From assembly GCA_046260215.1 (NCBI GenBank), contig JBHEPQ010000012.1, positions 1 through 7,001 on the forward strand: a stretch of 7,001 nucleotides of DNA, written 5' to 3'. Under the pieces are notes generated by a model. It saw only the letters and a program-made list of their open reading frames with translations, made no database searches and had not been told where the DNA came from. The translations under genes and the position numbers were made by a program. Positions within the stretch are counted from its first letter, which is position 1; every line of letters starts with the position of its first letter. This DNA is from Chromatocurvus sp046260215. GTDB taxonomy: Bacteria; Pseudomonadota; Gammaproteobacteria; Pseudomonadales; Halieaceae. This document shows, piece after piece, positions 1 to 6,157 of this stretch.

Positions 1-215
1 CCGAGCGAAATCCCACAGTTCGCCGCCAGCCAGTGGGCGCAGGAGCGCATCGTGCCCTCGGCCCGCCAGCCGCCGCAGCGATCAAATTCGGCGATCATCC
101 GCAGCAGGCGGTGATTCGCGGCATTGATCTGCGCTGCAAGCCGGGCTATCGCCTGACCCAGCTGCGTACCTTCGAGCCGATGGTCACACTCGCCTACCAA
201 CGCCTGCATGGCCAT
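1..215 (-). CDS. DUF222 (13E12-type) protein, probable HNH endonuclease, N-terminal part
   Basis: This gene runs off the left edge; 71 residues are visible. They include LAAQINAANHRLLRMIAEFD (residues 26-45), then GGW at 48-50 and a CAHWLAANCGISL stretch at 59-71. From memory this matches the start of the DUF222 family: a helical segment, a 'GGW...G..S.AHWL' core and a 'CGISL' turn leading to an ARE.VRVA helix. Family members usually end in an HNH nuclease domain, which would lie outside the window, so nuclease activity is inferred. Three in-frame ATGs exist (227, 215, 209). I chose 215 because GAGG at 225-222 lies 6 nt upstream; the ATG at 227 has no ribosome site and touches the operator. 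A LexA-like palindrome lies just upstream, suggesting SOS induction. The gene is divergent from the SNF2 gene. Overlapping open frames on the plus strand are shadows. Confidence 0.82.
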   Translation of the reverse strand, partial: MAMQALVGECDHRLEGTQLGQAIARLAAQINAANHRLLRMIAEFDRCGGWRAEGTMRSCAHWLAANCGISL

Positions 216-227
216 GACGCACCTCAT

Positions 228-247
228 AACTGGATATTTATCCAGTA
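228..247 (-). promoter_or_regulatory. Candidate LexA (SOS) operator
   Basis: The plus-strand sequence aactggatatttatccagta contains CTGGATA-TT-TATCCAG, a 7+7 inverted repeat around a 2-bp centre. Gammaproteobacterial LexA boxes follow CTGT-N8-ACAG with an AT-rich core, and enteric half-sites with CTGG or CCAG are known. Here both outer half-sites are the CTGG/CCAG variant, with the usual spacing and AT-rich centre. The site ends 12 bp before the chosen start of the leftward DUF222 gene and overlaps its putative -10 element, a classical position for repression. No LexA gene is visible, so the regulator is inferred. Confidence 0.68.
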
Positions 248-275
248 TTTTAGTTTGCAAATACCCCGCCCCCAA
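247..275 (-). promoter_or_regulatory. Putative promoter of the DUF222 gene
   Basis: Read leftward, TAAAAT (252-247, 5 of 6 matches to the sigma-70 -10 consensus) is preceded by a 17-nt spacer and TTGGGG (275-270, 3 of 6 matches to the -35 consensus). The predicted transcription start falls inside the LexA-like palindrome. The -35 match is weak. TTGCAA at 260-255 is an alternative -35, but it lacks a good -10 at the right distance. Confidence 0.4.
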
Positions 276-303
276 GCTCTGCGTTCCGTCAAATCCGGTC
301 ACG

Positions 304-337
304 CGACATACGACATACGACATACGACATACGACAT
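304..337. repeat. 7-bp tandem repeat, about 4.9 copies of CGACATA
   Basis: Perfect copies of CGACATA occupy 304-310, 311-317, 318-324 and 325-331, followed by CGACAT at 332-337. There are no mismatches, so the array is either recent or still changing length by slippage. It directly abuts the 8-bp array that follows. Confidence 0.95.
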
Positions 338-369
338 GCTTTCAGGCTTTCAGGCTTTCAGGCTTTCAG
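338..369. repeat. 8-bp tandem repeat, 4 copies of GCTTTCAG
   Basis: Four perfect copies of GCTTTCAG occupy 338-345, 346-353, 354-361 and 362-369. The array starts on the base after the 7-bp array ends, so two unrelated perfect short arrays sit side by side. It is noncoding, and copy number may vary between strains. Confidence 0.95.
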
Positions 370-458
370 GGTCGGACCGAGTATTAGCCGGGTCCCGTGA
401 CGCAACGCGACACGACCCACGCTGCATCATTCGAGGCCATTGCCCCTGGCACCGGGGC

Positions 459-584
459 CCACCCAACAGGATCCACCCACCAGGATCCACCCACCAGGAT
501 TCACCCACCAGCACCCACCTATCAAGACCCACCCACCAGGACCTACCCACCATGACCCGCCCACCATGACCCGCCCATCAGGAC
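459..584. repeat. Degenerate 14-bp minisatellite, 9 units (consensus CCACCCACCAGGAC/T)
   Basis: Nine consecutive 14-bp units start at 459, 473, 487, 501, 515, 529, 543, 557 and 571. Units 2 and 3 are identical; others differ at one to five positions, and a decayed tenth may occupy 585-598. Variants cluster: units ending in GGAT lie at the left, GGAC or TGAC at the right, as expected for local unit duplication. The minus strand carries GTGGG or a close variant once per unit. There are no unique spacers, so it is not a CRISPR array. Confidence 0.93.
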
Positions 585-631
585 CTCCCCACCTGCATCA
601 CGCTGTGACACTATAGGCGCCTCGCGACCTC

Positions 632-636
632 AGGAG
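632..636 (+). promoter_or_regulatory. Ribosome binding site of the SNF2 gene
   Basis: AGGAG lies 5 nt before the ATG at 642. An in-frame stop at 606-608 and the absence of an earlier in-frame ATG support this start. Confidence 0.8.
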
Positions 637-641
637 AGTCC

Positions 642-3600
642 ATGCAATTTACGTATGAGCATATCGAGGACATGGCCGGCGCGACGACGATCGAGCGCGG
701 CAAGGCCTATTATCTTGAGGGGCGGGTCCGCCTGCGTGGTATCCGGGGCGATACGGTCATCGCAGAGGTACGGGGTTCCGGGCAGCGGATCTACACGGCA
801 TACCTGTATATGGAAGATGGCTACCTTTACTCGAACTGTAGCTGTCCCGTGGGTGAAGACTGCAAACACGGAGTTGCCGCGGCACTTGCATGGCTAACGC
901 AAAATTCCTCTGCAAAGCGGGCGGTTTCCCCGCTGGACGCCTGGCTCGAGACACTGCAGGAACAGACGCAGGCTGATCAGGTGCTGCCGCAGCCCCCCCG
1001 CCAGTACCTGCTTTACTCGCTGCAGCTGGAACCGGGTTTTACGAAGCTTCTGGTCTACAAGGGCTACCTGAGACGGGATGGTCAGTGGAGCAGGGTGCAA
1101 CTTTACACTGCGGATACCGGCTACCTGGGGTATTACCGCCCGGATTTCATGCAGCCGGAGGACGAGCCGCTTCTCGAGATGTTACAGCCGTTTCGGGATA
1201 CCCACGGCTACCGCCTGCAGAGCGAGATTGGCGGACTGGCGTTGCGCAGTGCACTCAACACCGGACGCCTGCATATCGGGGTCCCTTCCCGGCCGTTGGG
1301 GCGCGGACCAGAGCGCCCCGCGCTCTGGCACTGGCGCGAACTGGAGGACGGGATGCAGCTGCAGTGCCAGCCGGAAGGCCTGGAGGAATGGCACATCATC
1401 AGTGTAGAGCCACCCCACTACGTCGACGCGGTGCGGGGCGAAGTCGGCCTGCTTGAAAGCGCATTGCCCTCCCGGCAGCTGCGCCTGCTGCAGAACATGC
1501 CGCCGATACCCGGCGAGCAGATGACTCGGGTCGCCCTGCAGCTGCGGCGGCACTTTGATCAGGCACAGCTGCCGCTGCCGGCGGAGCCGGACGTGACGGA
1601 GGTCGACACCCCGGTTCCACACCTCACGCTGGTGGCCGGCGATACTGACGGCGGCATTCGCGTGCCCGGCCTGCTGCTGGATTTTGACTATGGCCCGGTG
1701 CGGGTATCGCCCAACTATGTTGAGCAGGGCGCCAGCAACACGCTACATGAAATAGAGGGCCGCTCGTGGCTCATAAATCGCGACTGGGAACAGGAAATCG
1801 CCCTCTGCGACCAGCTTGCGGACCTAGGCCTGGCGCTGGATGCCAGCATTGGAACGTGGTCGTATGTCTGGGTGCCGGATGTGCCGCATGCCGGCGATAT
1901 ACTGCCCTTCTGGCGCCGCCTGGAGGCGAGTCAGTTTCCAGCGCTGCAGAAAGCGGGCTGGCACATACAAAGCGATTCCAGCTACACCCTGCCGGTAGAG
2001 CAGGTCCGGGTGGACACCATTGTGGAAGACGGCGAACGCCACTGGTTTGACTTCGAGCTCAAGCTGACCGCGGGCGACAAACAATTGTCGACCGACGCCG
2101 TTATCGGTCACTGGCTGGAAATGGGTGCGCCGGAAGAATTTCTGCTATCGCATGAATCCGGCTGGCTGGAGATCGACACCAGGCCGCTGCGCGCTCTGCG
2201 CGACCTGATCGAATCGCTGTTTGGTGAGCACTCCCTGAACGGCCGCGTGCACCTGCCCGCTTTCCGCGCCGCGCAACTGCCCGAAGAGCCGCTGCTTGAG
2301 GATCGCGGCGCGCCGATGACACGCGCGCTGGCACAAAAGCTGCGCGAATTCCGGGGGCTGCAACCGGTGCCCGCCTCCCCCAAGCTGCGTGCCACCCTGC
2401 GCCCCTACCAGCAACAGGGGCTGGACTGGCTGTATTTCCTCTTCAGCCACGGCTTCGGCGGCATTCTCGCCGACGACATGGGGCTGGGCAAGACCCTGCA
2501 GACACTGGCGCTGATCCAGCACCTTAAGGACGGCGGCGAACTCACCCGGCCGGCCCTGATCCTCGCGCCTACCAGCGTTGCCGGCAACTGGCTGCGGGAA
2601 ATCGAGCTTTTCTGCCCCGGCCTGCGCAGCCTGCTGCTCCACGGTCCCGAGCGCCACTCGCGTTTCCCGCAGGTCCCCGGGGTAGATGTCGTTGTCACCA
2701 CCTACCCGTTGCTGCTGCGAGACCATGCGCAGTATGAAGAGCAGGCCTTTGCACTACTGGTGCTGGATGAGGCCCAGGTGATCAAGAACCCGGCGACAAA
2801 ACTTGCCCGGCGTGTGCGCGAGCTGCGCGCGGACTGCCATCTGTGCCTCACCGGTACGCCCCTGGAAAACCATCTGGGGGAGCTCTGGGCCCTGATGGAT
2901 GTGGCCCTTCCCGGGTTGCTGGGTGGGCAGCAGGCGTTTCGCCAACAGTTTCGTCTGCCCATTGAAGAGCGCGGTGAGCGGGATCGCCAGCTGCAGCTGG
3001 CGACACGGGTGGCGCCGTTCCTGTTGCGCCGGACCAAGGCAGAGGTCGCGTCCGAGCTGCAGCCGAAGACAGCGCTCGTGCAGTACGTGGAACTCGCGGG
3101 CCAGCAACGGGCACTTTATGAAAGCATCCGCGTGAGTATGCAGAAGCGCATCCGCGAGCTGGTCGCAAAGCGGGGCATGGCGCGCAGCCACATCCAGTTT
3201 CTGGATGCCCTGCTCAAGCTGCGCCAGGCCTGCATAGATCCACGCCTGGTGAAGCTGGAAAAAGCGGCCAGTATTCGCGAAAGCGCCAAGCTGGCATGGC
3301 TGCGTGAAACCGTGCCACAGCTGATTGAGGAAGGCCGCAGGTTGCTGGTGTTCTCACAGTTTACCGAGGTGCTCACGCTGGTGGAGGCAGAGCTGAAGGC
3401 CCTGCACATTACCTACAGCAAGCTGACCGGCCAGACCCGCAAACGCCAGCAGGCCATCGACCGCTTTCAAAGCGGTGAGGTGCCGGTGTTTCTGATCAGC
3501 CTGAAGGCCGGCGGCAGTGGGCTCAATCTAACCACGGCCGACGTTGTGATCCATCTCGACCCCTGGTGGAACCCCGCCGTGGAGGCCCAGGCCAGCGACC

Positions 3601-3788
3601 GCGCTTATCGAATCGGCCAGGACAAGCCCGTATTCATCTACAAGCTGATTGCCGCCGATACCGTCGAGGAGCGCATCCAGACCCTGCAGGCGCAGAAACG
3701 CTCCCTGGCCGACAGTCTGTTCAGCGACACCGGCGCCGCGGGCCTGCCGAAGGACGGGGACAGTCTGTTGGCGCTGCTGGAGCAGTAG
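642..3788 (+). CDS. SWIM zinc-finger SNF2-family ATPase/helicase
   Basis: A 1048-residue Superfamily 2 ATPase of the SNF2 class, expected to use ATP to translocate on duplex DNA and remodel protein-DNA complexes. A SWIM zinc finger lies near the N-terminus, with ligands C66, C68, C74 and H76 in CxC-x5-CxH. Residues from about 85 to 580 form a long region I cannot assign. The ATPase core begins with RPYQ (587-590). Walker A is DDMGLGKT (611-618, K617), motif II DEAQ (709-712) and motif III LTGTPLEN (736-743). The second RecA-like lobe spans about 883-1010, with GGSGLN (957-962) and the motif VI stretch DRAYRIGQ (986-993). All key residues are present, so it should be active. The SWIM domain and layout separate it from RapA, which lacks a SWIM finger. 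Partner and biological role are not shown. It is divergent from the DUF222 gene and convergent with trpE. Confidence 0.93.
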   Translation: MQFTYEHIEDMAGATTIERGKAYYLEGRVRLRGIRGDTVIAEVRGSGQRIYTAYLYMEDGYLYSNCSCPVGEDCKHGVAAALAWLTQNSSAKRAVSPLDAWLETLQEQTQADQVLPQPPRQYLLYSLQLEPGFTKLLVYKGYLRRDGQWSRVQLYTADTGYLGYYRPDFMQPEDEPLLEMLQPFRDTHGYRLQSEIGGLALRSALNTGRLHIGVPSRPLGRGPERPALWHWRELEDGMQLQCQPEGLEEWHIISVEPPHYVDAVRGEVGLLESALPSRQLRLLQNMPPIPGEQMTRVALQLRRHFDQAQLPLPAEPDVTEVDTPVPHLTLVAGDTDGGIRVPGLLLDFDYGPVRVSPNYVEQGASNTLHEIEGRSWLINRDWEQEIALCDQLADLGLALDASIGTWSYVWVPDVPHAGDILPFWRRLEASQFPALQKAGWHIQSDSSYTLPVEQVRVDTIVEDGERHWFDFELKLTAGDKQLSTDAVIGHWLEMGAPEEFLLSHESGWLEIDTRPLRALRDLIESLFGEHSLNGRVHLPAFRAAQLPEEPLLEDRGAPMTRALAQKLREFRGLQPVPASPKLRATLRPYQQQGLDWLYFLFSHGFGGILADDMGLGKTLQTLALIQHLKDGGELTRPALILAPTSVAGNWLREIELFCPGLRSLLLHGPERHSRFPQVPGVDVVVTTYPLLLRDHAQYEEQAFALLVLDEAQVIKNPATKLARRVRELRADCHLCLTGTPLENHLGELWALMDVALPGLLGGQQAFRQQFRLPIEERGERDRQLQLATRVAPFLLRRTKAEVASELQPKTALVQYVELAGQQRALYESIRVSMQKRIRELVAKRGMARSHIQFLDALLKLRQACIDPRLVKLEKAASIRESAKLAWLRETVPQLIEEGRRLLVFSQFTEVLTLVEAELKALHITYSKLTGQTRKRQQAIDRFQSGEVPVFLISLKAGGSGLNLTTADVVIHLDPWWNPAVEAQASDRAYRIGQDKPVFIYKLIAADTVEERIQTLQAQKRSLADSLFSDTGAAGLPKDGDSLLALLEQ

Positions 3789-3920
3789 CGGGTCAGTATT
3801 CCGATAATGCCGGTTTTCGTTGCCTGCCTGAGGGGGACGTGATCGGTAGCTGTTGGAGCAGTAGCGGATCAGTATTCCGATAACGCAGGCTCTCGTCGCC
3901 TGCCTCAGGGGGGTGATCGG
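3773..3920. repeat. 76-bp tandem duplication spanning the SNF2 stop codon
   Basis: Copy A (3773-3848) and copy B (3849 to about 3920) align from GCTGCTGGAGCAGTAGCGG against GCTGTTGGAGCAGTAGCGG through to TGATCGGT, with roughly ten substitutions and a short gap in the second copy. The unit includes the last codons and TAG of the SNF2 gene, so a second TAG lies at 3862-3864. The length is not a multiple of three and the second copy lies beyond the true stop, so the protein is unaffected. Confidence 0.9.
3885..3903. terminator. GC-rich hairpin between convergent genes, possible terminator
   Basis: GCAGGC (3885-3890), a 7-nt loop and GCCTGC (3898-3903) form a perfect 6-bp stem in the second copy of the duplication. 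The corresponding place in copy A has lost part of the pairing. It lies between the SNF2 gene and trpE, where a bidirectional terminator would be expected, but neither strand has a U-run after the stem. Intrinsic termination is therefore uncertain. Confidence 0.35.
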
Positions 3921-3960
3921 TGGCGGCCAGACCGGCAGGAGCGCCCTCGTGGCGGCGCGG

Positions 3961-5442
3961 CTAATCCGCCGTTGCCGCCATCGACGCCGCCCGCAGTACC
4001 GCTCTTGCCTTGTTCAGCGTCTCCTCCCATTCGCTGGCCGGCACAGAATCCGCGACCACACCCGCGCCGGCCTGCACGTGTAGCTCGCCATCCTTGATAA
4101 CGGCGGTGCGGATGGAAATCGCGGTGTCCATGTCACCCGCCCAGGACAGATAACCCACGGCACCACCATAGACGCCGCGCTTAACCGGCTCCAGTTCATC
4201 AATGATTTCCATCGCACGGATTTTCGGTGCACCGCTCAGGGTGCCCGCAGGCAAGGTTGCGCGCAGGACATCCATCGCGGTCCTGCCCGGCAACAGCCGA
4301 CCGATCACGTTGGAGACGATATGCATGACGTGGGAATAGCGCTCTACCCGCATATTCTCGGTAAGCCGGACACTGCCGGTCTCGGCGATACGCCCCACAT
4401 CGTTGCGACCCAGGTCAATCAGCATCAGGTGCTCGGCGATCTCCTTGGGGTCCGCCAGCAGCTCCGCCTCCAGCGCAGCATCCTCGGCCTCGTTGCGTCC
4501 ACGCTTGCGTGTGCCGGCTATCGGCCGCACGGTCACTTCACCCTGCTGCAGGCGGGCGAGAATTTCCGGTGAAGAGCCCACCACCTGAAACTCCGCCAGG
4601 TCGAGAAAATACAGATAGGGTGAGGGGTTCAGGTTTCGCAGCGCGCGATACAGGTTGAGCGGCGGCGCATCAAACGGCACGCTCAGTCGCTGCGACGGCA
4701 CTACCTGCATGACATCGCCGGCGAGCACGTACTCGCGTACGCGCCCGACGGCTGCCTCGTAGTCCTCGCGACGCAGGCTGGAGCGAGCGCGGCTCTCCAG
4801 GGCCTCTTCATCACGGGCGCCCAGGTTGACCGGGGGCAGCTCGGGCATCTGGCCGTGCAGGCGCGCGGCCAGCTCTCTCAGGCGCTGCTGACCCGTGGCC
4901 AGCGCATCCGGCGCGGCGGGATCAAGGTTCACCACCAGGCGCAGCGTCCCCGCGAGGTTGTCAAACACCAGCACCTCATCCGACAGCATGAGCAGAATAT
5001 CCGGCGTACCCATGACATCCGGGGGGCAGCTGGCGGAAAGTCTTGGCTCCACATAGCGCACCGTATCGTAGCTGAAATAGCCGACCAGCCCGCCGTGGAA
5101 CACCGGCATGTCGGCGACCGGTGCACAGCGATAGCGCCCTGCGTATGTCTCGATGAAAGCCAGCGGGTCATCGACCTCGTGGCGCTCCCGGCACGCATCG
5201 TCATGCCATTCCTCGACACAGTGGCCGCGCACAATCAGCACCGTGCGACAGGGCAGACCGATAATGGAATAGCGTCCCCACTTTTCGCCGCCCTGTACCG
5301 ACTCGAACAGGTAGGAATACGGGCCCTCGGCGAGCTTGCGATAGGTGCTTATCGGCGTCTCGACGTCCGCCAGAACCTCAAGACTGATTGGAATGCGGTT
5401 AAAGCCCTGCGCGGCCAGGGCATCGAATTCAGCCGGCGTCAC
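3961..5442 (-). CDS. trpE: Anthranilate synthase component I
   Basis: TrpE (493 residues, normal length) converts chorismate and glutamine-derived ammonia to anthranilate, the first committed step of tryptophan synthesis, with the TrpG amidotransferase as partner. The N-terminal lobe carries LFES (45-48), matching the LLES feedback-binding element, and NPSPYLYF (272-279) completes the tryptophan pocket. The chorismate-binding domain shows RPIAGTRKRG (306-315), EHLMLIDLGRND (337-348), PAGTLSGAPKIRAMEIIDE (398-416), GGAVGY (426-431) and QAGAG (457-461). These distinguish TrpE from the related PabB fairly well. The start is GTG at 5442, 7 nt after GAGG. It follows rpe by 9 bp, so there is no room for a trp leader peptide directly before it. 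No trpG follows; the next gene is convergent. Confidence 0.96.
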   Translation of the reverse strand: MTPAEFDALAAQGFNRIPISLEVLADVETPISTYRKLAEGPYSYLFESVQGGEKWGRYSIIGLPCRTVLIVRGHCVEEWHDDACRERHEVDDPLAFIETYAGRYRCAPVADMPVFHGGLVGYFSYDTVRYVEPRLSASCPPDVMGTPDILLMLSDEVLVFDNLAGTLRLVVNLDPAAPDALATGQQRLRELAARLHGQMPELPPVNLGARDEEALESRARSSLRREDYEAAVGRVREYVLAGDVMQVVPSQRLSVPFDAPPLNLYRALRNLNPSPYLYFLDLAEFQVVGSSPEILARLQQGEVTVRPIAGTRKRGRNEAEDAALEAELLADPKEIAEHLMLIDLGRNDVGRIAETGSVRLTENMRVERYSHVMHIVSNVIGRLLPGRTAMDVLRATLPAGTLSGAPKIRAMEIIDELEPVKRGVYGGAVGYLSWAGDMDTAISIRTAVIKDGELHVQAGAGVVADSVPASEWEETLNKARAVLRAASMAATAD

Positions 5443-5449
5443 AGCGTTT

Positions 5450-5453
5450 CCTC
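5450..5453 (-). promoter_or_regulatory. trpE ribosome binding site overlapping the rpe stop
   Basis: GAGG (5453-5450, minus strand) overlaps the rpe TGA (5454-5452) and sits 7 nt before the GTG start of trpE. This supports the GTG start and suggests translational coupling of the two genes. Confidence 0.75.
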
Positions 5454-6120
5454 ACGTCTCCGCCAGGGCGGCGCGCATCTCGCTGATGACGGCCGCGTAC
5501 TCCGGTTTGCCGAAAATGGCCGAACCGGCGACAAAGGTATCGGCACCGGCGGCGGCAACCTCGGCGATATTGGACGGCGTGATCCCCCCGTCGACCTCAA
5601 GCCGGATATCGAGACCGGACCCATCAATGAGGCGACGTGTGGCGCGCAATTTGTCCAGCGTCGCGGGGATAAAGGACTGGCCGCCAAAGCCCGGATTAAC
5701 CGACATGAGCAGCACCATATCAACCTTGTCCAGCACATAGTCGAGCGCATCCAGGCCCATGTGTGGATTGAACACCAGCCCGGAGCGGCAGCCGGCGTCC
5801 CGTATCATCTGCAGAGACCGGTCGACGTGAGTGACGGCATCGGGATGGAACGTGATGTAGCTGGCGCCGGCCTCGGCAAAACTGCCTATCAGGCGATCCA
5901 CCGGGCTGACCATCAGGTGGACGTCGATGGGTGCGGTCACGCCGTGACGGCGCAGTGCCTTGCACACCATCGGACCCATGGTCAGATTTGGCACATAATG
6001 ATTATCCATCACATCGAAGTGCACGATGTCCGCACCCGCGGCGAGCACCGCATCGACCTCCTCTCCCAGACGGGCGAAATCCGCTGACAGAATGGAAGGT
6101 GCGATCTGGTAATCAGCCAT
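5452..6120 (-). CDS. rpe: Ribulose-phosphate 3-epimerase
   Basis: Rpe (222 residues) interconverts D-ribulose 5-phosphate and D-xylulose 5-phosphate in the cytoplasmic pentose phosphate pathway. It is a metal-dependent TIM barrel. Visible signatures are APSILSADF (7-15, S9), VHFDVMD (33-39; H34 metal ligand, D36 catalytic), DVHLM (66-70, H68), MSVNPGFGGQ (139-148) and EVDGGI (175-180, D177 catalytic). The start at ATG 6120 is preceded by AGGGGA 6 nt upstream and gives MADYQIAPSILSADF, the usual family N-terminus. The frame stays open to 6339, but that 73-residue extension lies over the murU gene and lacks family similarity. One small oddity is NPHMGLD at 118-124, where many homologues have NPATPLD. 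Gap to murU upstream is 37 bp. Confidence 0.97.
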   Translation of the reverse strand: MADYQIAPSILSADFARLGEEVDAVLAAGADIVHFDVMDNHYVPNLTMGPMVCKALRRHGVTAPIDVHLMVSPVDRLIGSFAEAGASYITFHPDAVTHVDRSLQMIRDAGCRSGLVFNPHMGLDALDYVLDKVDMVLLMSVNPGFGGQSFIPATLDKLRATRRLIDGSGLDIRLEVDGGITPSNIAEVAAAGADTFVAGSAIFGKPEYAAVISEMRAALAET

Positions 6121-6126
6121 GGCCAA

Positions 6127-6132
6127 TCCCCT
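6127..6132 (-). promoter_or_regulatory. Ribosome binding site deciding the rpe start
   Basis: AGGGGA on the minus strand lies 6 nt before ATG 6120. It fixes the short 222-residue form over the longer open frame that begins at 6339. Confidence 0.8.
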
Positions 6133-6157
6133 GTAAAATAGTGAGTGAGCGGGGATT

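Larger units (their letters stand above)
248..641. other. Repeat-rich intergenic region
   Basis: About 390 bases separate the divergent DUF222 and SNF2 genes. I find no convincing gene. Three tandem arrays are present (7-bp, 8-bp and 14-bp units), listed separately. Their periods are not multiples of three, which argues against coding. The open frames that cross them give low-complexity Gly/Trp/Val or Thr/His/Pro peptides. Bases 370-458 hold no clear feature beyond a GCCCC/GGGGC hairpin (442-458) without a T-run. A promoter for the rightward SNF2 gene must lie here. The best I see is a poor extended -10-like TGACACTAT at 606-614, too weak to call. Confidence 0.7.

Noticed and set aside
442..458. 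GCCCC/GGGGC hairpin as a terminator
   Set aside because: The stem is only 5 bp with no T-run on either side, and it lies between divergent genes where no transcript needs to end.
33..569. Rightward open frame of 178 codons at the left end
   Set aside because: It lies antisense to the DUF222 gene and then crosses the tandem repeats. The peptide is low complexity and there is no ribosome site.
304..584. Possible CRISPR array
   Set aside because: The repeats are 7, 8 and 14 bp and directly contiguous, with no unique spacers and no cas genes nearby.
606..614. TGACACTAT as an extended -10 promoter for the SNF2 gene
   Set aside because: Only 3 of 6 matches in the hexamer and no paired -35, so it is too weak to list as a feature.
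2145..2726. 193-codon leftward open frame inside the SNF2 gene
   Set aside because: It is antisense to the conserved ATPase core and has a Gln/Ala-rich composition typical of shadow frames.
5443..5451. trp leader peptide or attenuator before trpE
   Set aside because: Only 9 bp separate rpe and trpE, too short for a leader peptide and alternative hairpins.
4855..6087. 410-codon rightward open frame
   Set aside because: It is antisense to trpE and rpe, both with full family motifs. It is a high-GC shadow frame without recognisable domains.
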